DNA of 64,000 nt from Chryseobacterium mulctrae (lineage in GTDB: Bacteria > Bacteroidota > Bacteroidia > Flavobacteriales > Weeksellaceae): positions 3,295,001 through 3,359,000 of the forward strand of contig NZ_VAJL01000001.1 in NCBI RefSeq assembly GCF_006175945.1, read 5' to 3'. The number at the start of each line of letters is the position of its first letter. The stretch's first letter is position 1. The notes under the pieces are model-generated. The model made no database searches. It was given only the letters and a program-made list of their open reading frames with translations, and was not told the DNA's origin. The translations under genes and the position numbers were made by a program. Positions 1 through 8,489 of the stretch are shown one piece after another.

Positions 1-72
1 TTCGGAGATACTTCAGGAGATAAGCCTATGCTGAAATGGGCAAATGAGGGTCATTACCAATTTTTTCATTAA
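1..72 (+). CDS. HAD-like phosphatase, C-terminal 23 residues (partial)
   Basis: An open frame runs from the window edge to a TAA at 70-72. The visible tail contains GDTSGDKPML followed by a short aromatic end. This matches the last acidic motif (GDxxGDxxML) of HAD-IB phosphatases of the phosphoserine phosphatase type, where the aspartates hold the catalytic Mg2+. Only the tail is present, so the substrate cannot be named. It is the first of a run of plus-strand chromosomal genes. Confidence 0.5.
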   Translation, partial: FGDTSGDKPMLKWANEGHYQFFH

Positions 73-96
73 TTTTGAAGGATTAATAAAAGTAAA

Positions 97-567
97 ATGA
101 ATAAATTGCTGATTTTTTGTTTTGCAACCCTAATGAGTTGCACAAGCACAATTGCACAAAAATCTGAAGATATGCAGAGTAAAGCTGAAATTATAAAGTC
201 TGAGTCGCAAGGTGGAACCGAACAGCTCGGCTTTGTAATCATCAAAAATGAACAGGAATTTCAGAATGTAATAAAGTCTAAACAGGGAACTTCTCTTGTA
301 GAAGTAGGAAGTGAGCCTGTGATGAAATATCCTGCATTTCCGGTTGGTAAGAAGGTCGTTCTATATAATCTAGGTTCATTCAGATCCGGTGATCATACCA
401 TAAGAGAAATAAAAAGTATTTCTGTAAAAGATAATGTGTTGTATGTAGAAGTTCCTATGTATGAATCGGGCGGAATGGAAATTCAGATGCTTTCAAATCC
501 TTGGTTTATCTTTACAGTTCCTTCAAATTATCAATTCACTTCAGTACAATTAAAATCTTCAAAATAA
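97..567 (+). CDS. small predicted lipoprotein, unknown function
   Basis: A 156-residue protein whose N-terminus is a lipoprotein signal: a short hydrophobic stretch ending in LMSC, so Cys15 would be lipidated. The mature part has the look of a compact beta domain (alternating hydrophobic strands, GGMEIQML, NPWFIFTVP). It faintly resembles the protease-complex subunit PrcB family in its strand pattern, but I would not assign that function. The stop lies 3 nt before the cysteine desulfurase start, so the two are probably co-transcribed. Confidence 0.75.
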   Translation: MNKLLIFCFATLMSCTSTIAQKSEDMQSKAEIIKSESQGGTEQLGFVIIKNEQEFQNVIKSKQGTSLVEVGSEPVMKYPAFPVGKKVVLYNLGSFRSGDHTIREIKSISVKDNVLYVEVPMYESGGMEIQMLSNPWFIFTVPSNYQFTSVQLKSSK

Positions 568-570
568 AAA

Positions 571-1746
571 ATGAATAAAATATATTTAGATAACGCTGCT
601 ACAACGCCTCTTTCAGAAGAAGTAATCGATGCAATGGTCGATACGATGAAAATGAATTTCGGAAATCCTTCTTCAACTCACAGTTTTGGTCAGGAAGCGA
701 AGATTCTTATAGAAAACGTAAGAAGGCAGGTTGCAGATTATCTACATGTAACTCCGGCTGAGATTATTTTTACCTCTTGTGGTACAGAGTCTAATAATAT
801 GATTATCAAATCAAGTGTTGAACATCTTGGTATTGAAAGAATCATAAGCTCTCCTATGGAACACAAATGTGTTTCTGAGAGTATTTTGGATATGAAAAAC
901 AGAAAAGGGGTAGAGGTTGCCTATATTCGTCCCAACGAAAAAGGTGATATTGATTTAGCTAAATTAGAAGAATTACTCAAAGGTTCAGATAAAAAAACAT
1001 TGGTAAGCTTAATGCATGCTAATAACGAAATTGGAAATATCGTTGATATTAAGAAAATTGCTCAGCTTTGCAAAGAAAACAATGCACTTTTCCATTCTGA
1101 TACCGTTCAGACAATGGCACACATGAATCTTGATTTCTCAGATATTCCTGTTGATTTTGCATCTTGCAGTGCTCATAAATTTCATGGTCCGAAAGGAATT
1201 GGTTTCGCTTTTATCAGAAAGTCAAGCGGTTTAAAAGGAATTATTACAGGCGGTCCGCAAGAAAGAAGTTTGAGAGCAGGTACAGAAAATGTTGCCGGTA
1301 TTGCAGGTTTAGGTAAAGCTCTGGAGCTTTCATTAAATAATATGGAAGCTTATACAGAACATATGCAGACTATTAAACAATACACAATTGACAGAGTTTC
1401 TGCAGAAATTCCAAGAGTGAAGTTTAATGGTAGAAGTTCTGAAGCAGATAACAGTCTGTATACTGTAGTAAGTCTTTTACTTCCTTACAAAAATCCTTTA
1501 ATCGGATTACAGCTTGATATGAAGGGGATTGCTGTGTCACAAGGAAGTGCATGTTCTTCAGGAGCATCAAAACCTTCTATGGTAATGATGATGGTACTTT
1601 CTGAGGATGAAATGGATAATTGTACACCTTTGCGTGTCTCTTTCAGCCACATGACTACAAAAGAAGATATCGATACTTTTGTGACTGCTTTAAAAGAGAT
1701 TTCTAAAGATTTTGTTATAGAAAATACAAATGTTGAGCATAGATAG
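571..1746 (+). CDS. cysteine desulfurase (NifS/IscS family)
   Basis: A 391-residue PLP enzyme that removes sulfur from cysteine to give alanine and an enzyme persulfide for Fe-S cluster or thiolated-tRNA synthesis. The N-terminal YLDNAATTP motif is typical. The PLP lysine is K203 in SAHKFHGPKG, and the sulfur-accepting cysteine is C328 in GSACSSG. The length is normal for the family. It starts 3 nt after the upstream lipoprotein gene and is followed by trxA, all on the same strand. Because no IscU or Suf partner is visible, I give no finer symbol. Confidence 0.93.
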   Translation: MNKIYLDNAATTPLSEEVIDAMVDTMKMNFGNPSSTHSFGQEAKILIENVRRQVADYLHVTPAEIIFTSCGTESNNMIIKSSVEHLGIERIISSPMEHKCVSESILDMKNRKGVEVAYIRPNEKGDIDLAKLEELLKGSDKKTLVSLMHANNEIGNIVDIKKIAQLCKENNALFHSDTVQTMAHMNLDFSDIPVDFASCSAHKFHGPKGIGFAFIRKSSGLKGIITGGPQERSLRAGTENVAGIAGLGKALELSLNNMEAYTEHMQTIKQYTIDRVSAEIPRVKFNGRSSEADNSLYTVVSLLLPYKNPLIGLQLDMKGIAVSQGSACSSGASKPSMVMMMVLSEDEMDNCTPLRVSFSHMTTKEDIDTFVTALKEISKDFVIENTNVEHR

Positions 1747-1818
1747 GCTTTTCATTTTAAAGTGGTAATTTTGAATTAGAAAAATAAGAAAGAATATTAA
1801 TAATTAAAAGATAAAAAA

Positions 1819-2136
1819 ATGGCTTTAGAAATTACGGATAGCTCGTTTCAGGAAACGGTTTTAAAATCAGACAAACCGGTATTGGTAGACTTTTGGGCAG
1901 TATGGTGCGGACCGTGCAGAACTTTGGGACCAATCATCGAAGAAGTAGCAACAGATTTTGAAGGAAAAGCTGTAGTAGGAAAAGTAGATGTAGACAACAA
2001 CCAGGAAATTTCTATGCAATACGGAATCAGAAATATCCCTACAGTTCTTATTTTCAAGAATGGTGAAGTAGTAGATAAATTGGTTGGTGTAACTCCGAAA
2101 GAGGTAATCGCTGAGAAATTAAGCGCACACTTATAA
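1819..2136 (+). CDS. trxA: thioredoxin
   Basis: A 105-residue cytoplasmic thioredoxin that reduces protein disulfides. The active site WCGPC has its cysteines at 30 and 33. The buried Asp (VDFWA, D24) and the cis-proline loop (RNIPTVLIF) are present, and the length is standard. A TAATTTTG box (1766-1773) resembling a Bacteroidota -7 element lies upstream, without a clear -33 partner. A hairpin terminator follows the stop codon. Confidence 0.96.
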   Translation: MALEITDSSFQETVLKSDKPVLVDFWAVWCGPCRTLGPIIEEVATDFEGKAVVGKVDVDNNQEISMQYGIRNIPTVLIFKNGEVVDKLVGVTPKEVIAEKLSAHL

Positions 2137-2155
2137 AAAAATCGCTTTGATAATG

Positions 2156-2187
2156 AATGCTTTCCATTTTGGGAAGCATTTTTTATT
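2156..2187 (+). terminator. intrinsic terminator after trxA
   Basis: An 11-bp stem (AATGCTTTCCA at 2156-2166 against TGGGAAGCATT at 2170-2180, one G-U pair) with a 3-nt loop, followed by a T-rich run. Confidence 0.85.
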
Positions 2188-2195
2188 TCTAAAAG

Positions 2196-2226
2196 TTTGC
2201 AGAATTACTAAAAATTTGTATTTTTG
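2196..2226 (+). promoter_or_regulatory. Bacteroidota-type promoter of tRNA-Asp
   Basis: TTTG at 2196-2199 and TATTTTTG at 2219-2226 are separated by 19 nt, matching the -33 and TAnnTTTG -7 elements of this phylum. The tRNA starts about 40 nt downstream. Confidence 0.7.
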
Positions 2227-2267
2227 CAACCACAATAACGGGAGGTACTTCTGGATGTTGTAAAAAA

Positions 2268-2341
2268 GATCCGGTAGTTCAGCTGGTTAGAATGCCGCCC
2301 TGTCACGGCGGAGGTCGCGGGTTCGAGTCCCGTCCGGATCG
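2268..2341 (+). tRNA. tRNA-Asp (anticodon GTC)
   Basis: Full cloverleaf. The 7-bp acceptor stem is GATCCGG with CCGGATC, and G2341 is the discriminator. The anticodon arm is CCGCC-CTGTCAC-GGCGG with anticodon GTC. The T-arm holds GGTTCGAGTCC. CCA is not encoded. It lies directly upstream of the integrase gene, so its 3' half is the likely attachment site of the element. Confidence 0.95.
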
Positions 2342-2364
2342 CAACTACAATATCAATGTAGTAC

Positions 2365-2400
2365 AAAAAGCTTTAAAACGTATGTTTTAAAGCTTTTTTT
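2365..2400 (+). terminator. strong hairpin terminator after tRNA-Asp
   Basis: A perfect 15-bp stem (AAAAAGCTTTAAAAC / GTTTTAAAGCTTTTT) with a GTAT-centred loop ends in a T run. It terminates the tRNA transcript. Confidence 0.85.
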
Positions 2401-2452
2401 GTTTTATGTCTGTTCAAAGAGAACTAAAAAAGCACAATCTGAAAGTGACCTA

Positions 2453-2492
2453 TTCAGTGACCTGTTGAAACAGGTTTAAAAAGGTCACTGAA
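2453..2492. repeat. perfect inverted repeat between tRNA-Asp and the integrase gene
   Basis: TTCAGTGACCT (2453-2463) is repeated inverted as AGGTCACTGAA (2482-2492). A second small palindrome, CCTGTT/AACAGG, sits in the centre (2461-2474), and a further GTGACCT half-site lies just upstream at about 2445. Placed in the attL region, these are candidate binding sites for the recombinase arm domain or for an integrase repressor. The role is inferred from position only. Confidence 0.5.
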
Positions 2493-2589
2493 AATTCAGA
2501 CAAACCCTGTTCAGTAGCTAGTTCAGCAACTGAATATCTTGTGATAAGTTTTTACGAAGGTTAATTTTAAATCTTAAACGCTAAACGAT

Positions 2590-3828
2590 ATGAACAAGAC
2601 ATTCAATTTACTTTTCTATGTAAAAAAAGCTAAAATCAATTCTGTAGGAGAGTCTCCTATTTACCTAAGAATTACAATTGATGGCAAAATATCCGAGATC
2701 AGCACAAAACGTACAGTAAAGCCTTCAAAATGGAACTCTGCTATGCAGAAGGTTAGTGGTTCTTCAGAAGAATGCAGATCACTTAATTTTTATTTAAAAA
2801 CATTTGAGCAGAAAGTTTACGATACCTATCACGAATTAATCAGAGATAAGGAAACAGTAACTTGTGAGGCTCTTAAGAATAAGTTAGTGGGTAGAGGTAG
2901 ATTGACCAGAACACTGATTCCTATTTTTCTGGATCATAATGATCGAATGGAGAAGCTTATAGACAAAGAATTTGCTCAAGGAACATTAACGCGTTATAAG
3001 ACCTGCCTGAAACATACCAAAGATTTCCTGAAATGGAAATACAGTGTTACCGACATTGAAATTAAAAAGATTGATTACGCCTTTCTGAACGATTTTGAAT
3101 TTTTTTTAAGAACCGAAAGATCCTGTAACAATAATTCTGCAGTAAAGTATATCAAGAATTTTGGTAAGATCATTCGTATCTGTCTTGCAAATGGATGGAT
3201 GGAGCGAGACCCTTTTATGAACTATCATTCTAAGTTCAATGAAGTGACAAGAATGTTCCTTAATGAAAAGGAAGTAGAACTGCTTTTTGACAAAGATTTT
3301 AAAAATGAGAGATTGTCTTTGGTAAGAGATATTTTTCTGTTCAGCTGTTTCACCGGATTGGCGTATATTGATACTCAAAAACTAACATACCAAAATATCA
3401 ATTTAGGACTTGATGGTTCTCAATGGATCTATACCAAACGTCAGAAAACTAAAACTACTTCTAATATTCCCTTGCTTTCTCAAACAGAGAAAATTATTGA
3501 AAAGTATAGAAATCACCCTGTATGTCTTAATACTGGAAAGTTGCTTCCTATTCTTAGTAATCAAAAAATGAATGCATATCTTAAAGAGATTGCTGACCTG
3601 TGCGGAATTAACAAAGAATTGACCTATCATATTGCACGCCATACTTTTGCAACAACGATCACTTTATCTAACGGGGTTTCAATTGAAAGTGTGAGTAAAA
3701 TGCTAGGTCATAAGAGTATTAAGACAACACAGCATTATGCCAAAATACTTGATGAAAAAGTCAGTGAGGATATGATGGAATTGAAACAGAAATTTATTGA
3801 TAAAAAGAAAATTGCAATAAGTTGTTAG
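2590..3828 (+). CDS. int: tyrosine recombinase / integrase, IntDOT-like
   Basis: A 412-residue site-specific recombinase, the same size as the CTnDOT integrase. An arm-binding N-terminus and a SAM-like core-binding domain (about 110-200) precede the catalytic domain. Visible catalytic residues are H347 and R350 (HIARH), H374 (GHKS) and the nucleophile Y383. The first canonical arginine is replaced: the TGLR motif reads TGLAYID, giving A258. Loss of this arginine is also known in IntDOT. Its position next to tRNA-Asp identifies it as the enzyme that integrates and excises this element. Confidence 0.92.
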   Translation: MNKTFNLLFYVKKAKINSVGESPIYLRITIDGKISEISTKRTVKPSKWNSAMQKVSGSSEECRSLNFYLKTFEQKVYDTYHELIRDKETVTCEALKNKLVGRGRLTRTLIPIFLDHNDRMEKLIDKEFAQGTLTRYKTCLKHTKDFLKWKYSVTDIEIKKIDYAFLNDFEFFLRTERSCNNNSAVKYIKNFGKIIRICLANGWMERDPFMNYHSKFNEVTRMFLNEKEVELLFDKDFKNERLSLVRDIFLFSCFTGLAYIDTQKLTYQNINLGLDGSQWIYTKRQKTKTTSNIPLLSQTEKIIEKYRNHPVCLNTGKLLPILSNQKMNAYLKEIADLCGINKELTYHIARHTFATTITLSNGVSIESVSKMLGHKSIKTTQHYAKILDEKVSEDMMELKQKFIDKKKIAISC

Positions 3829-4089
3829 GTTATTTGGGTTGACTGAAGGATTCTTATTTTTATTAATTATTTGAAAATCACTGAGAATATGGAATTATGT
3901 GATGTGACTTTTGTACAAAAACTTATTTCTAGGCAGCCAATTTCGTGTTCCTGTGGATAAGGCTCTGTAAATGAATATTGGTTCTTCTTTTGAAACTTTT
4001 ATTCTACAATCAACATGTAATCTTCGCTTTGTGGCTATTGATGTCATTACACTGGCATTTTATTTGTTTCTTTTCATCAAAATCACATT

Positions 4090-4278
4090 ATGGCAGACAA
4101 TAAATCAAAAAAAGACCAGCGTGACCGCAGCCAGGTCAGTGGTTCTGAAAATTATGAAATTCAATATTTCAAAGATAAACTGGGCGTAAGCTCACAGGCA
4201 GTAACCGGAGCAATCCGGGCAACGGGGTCTAATGACCGCAAGACACTTGAAGCTTATTTAAAAGATAAGCATAAATAA
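4090..4278 (+). CDS. DUF3606 family small protein
   Basis: A 62-residue, highly charged protein starting MADNKSKKDQRD. The core pattern (ISxxEDYExxY-like segment, then VSSQAVTGAIRATGSNDRKTLEAYL) is that of DUF3606 proteins, small helical proteins of unknown role that are common in Bacteroidota and often found beside stress genes. The longer frame at 3971-4189 overlaps it out of frame and is a shadow. It directly precedes the ligD fragment. Confidence 0.75.
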   Translation: MADNKSKKDQRDRSQVSGSENYEIQYFKDKLGVSSQAVTGAIRATGSNDRKTLEAYLKDKHK

Positions 4279-4373
4279 TAATTTAAAAAGCAAACAGCAA
4301 ACAGCAGAAAGCTTTTTAATGATCTGATCTTTCTGGCATTGTCAGGGAGATTTTTTTTGTTAAAGAAATTAAT

Positions 4374-4616
4374 ATGAGCTTATCAAAATATCATAAAAAA
4401 AGATCAGAAGACAAAACACCTGAACCCTTCGGCGGTGTTCCGTCAGGAAAAGAATTGAGATTTGTCGTTCAGAAACACGATGCTTCACATTTGCATTATG
4501 ATTTTCGTCTGGAAATGGATGGCGTCCTGAAAAGCTGGGCGGTACCGAAAGGGCCTTCACTGGATCCGAATATCAAAAGACTTGCGATGATGGTAGAAGA
4601 TCATCCGTATGGTTAA
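4374..4616 (+). pseudogene. ligD fragment: N-terminal phosphoesterase domain, truncated
   Basis: 80 residues beginning [20 protein letters not shown] and containing [16 protein letters not shown] and SWAVPKGPS, the start of the 3'-phosphoesterase domain of DNA ligase D (non-homologous end joining). A full LigD has several hundred residues; this one stops at HPYG, in mid-domain, where the sequence becomes an unrelated reading frame. The break at about 4610-4616 is therefore a recombination junction, and the product would be inactive. DUF3606 next to ligD may be the residue of a chromosomal stress locus. Confidence 0.8.
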
Positions 4617-4933
4617 AAAAAACATTAGAAATTGATTTATTTCCTTCATCTGATATCAATACAGAATATTTAAAAGAATGCTCTAAAAACTTAGGACATT
4701 CAAAATCTTATGATAATTTAATTGAAAAAACAACGGAAAATCCTGAACTTTGGGAGTCTGAGTTAATTAAAAGAATTGACAATACTATAAAAAAGGGAAG
4801 GTTTGCTCAAGAACTAAGTATTTTAATTGAGGGAGGGGCGCTAATTTATGGGGAATTCATTGTGCCAGGCTATATTAAAAATGCTATTACACACATTGCA
4901 AATTGTAAAAAAATTTCTATAAATGCTAAATAG
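4610..4933 (+). pseudogene. gajA remnant: C-terminal end of an OLD-family nuclease
   Basis: A frame without a start codon is open from the ligD junction to TAG at 4931-4933, about 107 codons. It reads TLEIDLFPSS near the start and KKGRFAQELS, then FIVPGYIKNAI near the end. This matches the C-terminus of OLD-type ATP-dependent endonucleases such as GajA of the Gabija anti-phage system, as I recall that family. The ATPase and most of the Toprim region are missing. The stop overlaps the start of the helicase gene by 11 nt, the usual gajA-gajB coupling. Confidence 0.6.
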
Positions 4934-6317
4934 TAGGCAGAAGAAAGCAGCATTTGAAATCTCTGGAAATACAATAGTAAGCGCCTCTCCAGGAACAGGT
5001 AAAACAAAAACTCTAATTGCTAGAGCACAAAAAAAACTTGAGTCTATTCCTAAACATAAGTCTTTAGCTCTTATAACTTATACAAATGCTGCCGCAGATG
5101 AAATTGCTAGTAGATTAAATACCGATGATAAAGATATATTTATTGGTACAATTCATAGATTTTGCCTTGAATTTATATTAAGACCCTTTTCTTGGATTTA
5201 CAAATGGCATAAGCCAAGAATAATTTCATATGATGAGCTGAAAGAATTTATAGAAATAAACTCCGATATTGAGTTAGGAGATAATCCACTTGATGAACTA
5301 AGTAAAATAAAAAGACTTTTAAATGGTGATTTAGATTGTTCAAATACTGATAACATTGAATCGTGGATATATATTTCTGAATTATATTTCAATTTCTTAA
5401 GAGATAAAAAGGCAATAGATTTCAATGAAATTTTATTCAAATCATATAAGATTGTTTCTGAAAATGATTTTGTTGCACAATCTATAGCAAATAAATTTTA
5501 CGAAATATCGATTGATGAGTTTCAGGATACAAATATATTTCAATACGAAATTTTAAAGGCTATTCGAAATGAATCTGAAGATTGTACATTTTTTATGGTT
5601 GGAGATGAAAAACAAAAAATATATGCCTTTGCTGGAGCTATTGATAATGCATTCAGTAGAGCATCATATGATTTTCAAGCAGAAATAGAAAATTTAGATA
5701 CAACATATCGTTCTACTACAAATATAGTTAAAGGATACTCAATTCTTTTTAAAGATCATATTGAATTACAGAATGATTCAAAGTACAAAGACTTTAATTT
5801 TGATATAGTAATTTGTGAAACCAAATATGACAATAATAATGATTACATAGCTAATACCATAGCCAAGCTTATAAGTGATGGTAAAGCTGAATTATCCGAT
5901 ATTGCTATATTAACAACGAGTTGGAGAGATGCTTATTTCATAAGTAAGTCACTTCGTCAAAAGTATCACGTGGTTGGTCTTGGGTCTTTACCTCATAAAA
6001 ATATGAATACTTCCTCTTTTGGACTTATACGTTCTTTAAGCAAATTTTTATTTTCACCTTCAATTATAAACTTAAGAATAATCAAAAGAAATTTTGATTC
6101 TCATTCTTTAGAAAATAACATAGTATTTACAGAAAAAGAATTAACTTATAAAATTAACTCATTGATAACAAGTTTTAAAGAGCTTGAATTAACTGCTAAT
6201 TTAACTAAAGGTTTAAGTTCAGTAAAACACATATTTGATACAATTTTTAGTGTAAATAACTCTGATATTGAAGAAATAATCAACAGTATAAATAATATTG
6301 ATAAATCTCAATTATAA
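4923..6317 (+). pseudogene. gajB: gajB-like UvrD/Rep helicase, C-terminally truncated
   Basis: 464 residues with a superfamily 1 helicase core: Walker A (SPGTGKT, 22-28), Walker B (DEFQD, 198-202), motif III (VGDEKQKIYAFAGA) and motif IV (TYRS). Helicases of this type, including GajB, continue with motif V (HSxKGLEF) and motif VI (YVAxTRA). Neither is present before the stop at 6317, and I found neither in the next 250 nt in any frame. The enzyme should not hydrolyse ATP, so I call it a remnant. Codon use is markedly AT-richer than in the peroxidase genes that follow. Confidence 0.7.
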
Positions 6318-6565
6318 AGATTGATTTTTTATAGTTAAATAGGTTTTATTCTCTCAAAATTACAACAAGATTAAAGATAAGATATTTCCTTTTATCAATT
6401 GAAGCTTTTAAAGCAAATAGGTGGGATTAGGGAGTTTTAGTACATAATATACGAATTTTGGTATATTTTTAAGGCTGCCTGTGGCTTTACATTTGTAGTA
6501 CACTCTTGAAAATTATTGTTTTTATCTCAAAAAACAATGTGAATAATTAATCAAAAATCTGAATT

Positions 6566-7117
6566 ATGGGTTTCATAGACAAAATCAAATTGACTGCCGA
6601 ATTGGCAAAGGCGAATTTCAGTGAAGGTATTGATGATGGTTACGACCATTCCACTACATCTGCCGGCAAAAAAGGGTTACGCTCTGGGCGTGTATCTGAG
6701 TTAACGGCGATGGCAGACCTTAAACCGGGAGGTGCAGAAAACCTCAGGACCATAATGGAAATTGCAGGCGGAAACCTGAAAGGGGCAACCAAAGTAGGAA
6801 CACTGCACGACCTGCGTATCGTTTTATTTGATAACGATACCAAGATTCTTTTCTGCACGGCTTATGATGGCGACTGGGATGCTTATATTGATGATTTCGC
6901 CACAAAAATTCCGCAGCTGATGGACATCATTTTCGGTAATGTGGAAGGCTGGCCGGGCATAAAAGACCCGAGTGTAAAACAGTTCATTGTAGACCATCAG
7001 ATTACCGCGACCGGCTGGTATGTTGGTGTTCCGCATCTTACTGTAAATGATGTGAGGAGAAATGATAAAATCATTACCGGACTTAATAGGGCGATTGACG
7101 AAGCAAATAAAATCTAA
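6566..7117 (+). CDS. uncharacterised protein of the peroxidase operon
   Basis: 183 residues, no signal peptide, mixed alpha/beta composition. Segments such as FCTAYDGDWDAYIDDF and the repeated short basic patches give no family I can name. The stop is 2 nt before the DyP peroxidase start, so the two are translationally coupled and probably work together. A TACATTTG box at 6489-6496 could be the -7 element of the operon promoter, with no clear -33 partner. The gene begins a block with higher GC and different codon use from the helicase remnant before it. Confidence 0.8.
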   Translation: MGFIDKIKLTAELAKANFSEGIDDGYDHSTTSAGKKGLRSGRVSELTAMADLKPGGAENLRTIMEIAGGNLKGATKVGTLHDLRIVLFDNDTKILFCTAYDGDWDAYIDDFATKIPQLMDIIFGNVEGWPGIKDPSVKQFIVDHQITATGWYVGVPHLTVNDVRRNDKIITGLNRAIDEANKI

Positions 7118-7119
7118 GT

Positions 7120-8478
7120 ATGGCATTGGAATTTTTAAAGCGGATATTCAATCCCAATAAAGTAGAAATTGAGCTGAACGAAATACAGGCCTTAATTCTC
7201 AGAAGCCGCCCTATTCCGTATTTCGGAACGGTGGCAATCATTGAAATCAAAGATGCTGTGGCAGCCAGACAAATGCTCCAAAAACTCTTGCCGATTGTGA
7301 GTTCTGCGGAAGACTGGCATAAGAATGAAGGGGCATCGGTTACGTTGACGTTCACTTATAAAGGTCTGGAAAAAATCGGCGTGCCTAAAGAGTCGCTTGA
7401 GACTTTCCCCGAATCCTTCAAGGAAGGAATGGCAGACCGCTCCCGTTTTCTATATGACATTGGTGTCAATGACCCCAAAAACTGGGAAAGGGTTTTTAAA
7501 AGGTCGCATATTCACATCGCTGCGGCGATTATCGCCAACAATGAAGAGGCGTGGAAAAGCAAGCTGGAGGAATTTCGGTCTAAATTGGCTGATAATAGAG
7601 GCATAGAAGTAATCTTGAGTCACAATTTCAGCGTATCTGAAGAGGTTAAAAATGTGTTCGGATTCAGAGACGGTATTAGCAACCCGGAAATTGAAGGCAG
7701 TGGGATAGAAGTTCCGGCTGGATTTGACCGCCCGCTTAAAGCAGGCGAATTTATACTGGGCTATCCTGGAGAAGCCGGCACCATAAAGCCGTTTCCACAG
7801 CCTGAAGTTTTAGGGAAGAACGGTTCTTTTATGGTTTTCAGAAAGTACCAGAGCCAAGTGGCGGAATTTAATCAGTTCGTTAAAGAAAATTCTTCTTCGC
7901 CGGAAGAGGGAGAGCTCTTGGCTGCTAAAATGGTAGGTCGCTGGCGAAGTGGTGCACCTTTGGTTTTAGCTCCCGAAAAGGATGATAAATCGCTAGGAGA
8001 TGATATGCAAAAAAACAATGATTTTTCTTTCAAGAATGATGAGTACGGTAAAAAGTGTCCGTTCAGTTCGCATATCCGCAGGATGAACCCAAGAGATTCC
8101 AAATCTTTTGTTTTGGAGGATGAACGTTTGCACAGGATTATCAGAAAAAGTGTAACTTTTGGCGACATTGTTCCGCCGGAGGTAACCAAAAATGACGGTA
8201 AGGAACGTGGACAGTACTTTATTGGCATTAGTGCTGATGCAATGGGAACACTGGAATTTCTTCAAAAACAATGGGCAAACGATGGTAACGCCCAAAATCT
8301 GGGAACAGAAAAAGATCCTATGATCGGTGTACAGGACGAAGACGCACTGTTTTCTGCACCGGGAGAACCCCTCATCAAAAGATACCGTGGTTTGCAGACC
8401 TACAACATCGTGAAAGGCGGCGAATATTGTTTTATCCCAAGCATTTCTGCTCTAAAATGGATTAGCGAATTAAAATAA
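7120..8478 (+). CDS. Dyp-type heme peroxidase
   Basis: A 452-residue dye-decolorising peroxidase. The family signature GFRDGISNP (181-189) carries the distal aspartate D184. The proximal heme ligand is H318 in FSSHIRRMNPRDS, and the basic residue of RKSVTFGD also lies near the heme. It has no signal peptide, so it would be cytoplasmic, using H2O2 or organic hydroperoxides to oxidise an unknown partner. It sits between the unknown 183-residue protein (2-nt gap) and the catalase-like gene (11-nt gap). Confidence 0.9.
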   Translation: MALEFLKRIFNPNKVEIELNEIQALILRSRPIPYFGTVAIIEIKDAVAARQMLQKLLPIVSSAEDWHKNEGASVTLTFTYKGLEKIGVPKESLETFPESFKEGMADRSRFLYDIGVNDPKNWERVFKRSHIHIAAAIIANNEEAWKSKLEEFRSKLADNRGIEVILSHNFSVSEEVKNVFGFRDGISNPEIEGSGIEVPAGFDRPLKAGEFILGYPGEAGTIKPFPQPEVLGKNGSFMVFRKYQSQVAEFNQFVKENSSSPEEGELLAAKMVGRWRSGAPLVLAPEKDDKSLGDDMQKNNDFSFKNDEYGKKCPFSSHIRRMNPRDSKSFVLEDERLHRIIRKSVTFGDIVPPEVTKNDGKERGQYFIGISADAMGTLEFLQKQWANDGNAQNLGTEKDPMIGVQDEDALFSAPGEPLIKRYRGLQTYNIVKGGEYCFIPSISALKWISELK

Positions 8479-8489
8479 AAAAAAGCACT

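Noticed and set aside
3971..4189. 72-codon plus-strand frame before the DUF3606 gene
   Set aside because: It overlaps the better-supported DUF3606 frame out of phase for 100 nt, has hydrophobic low-complexity content and no family resemblance.
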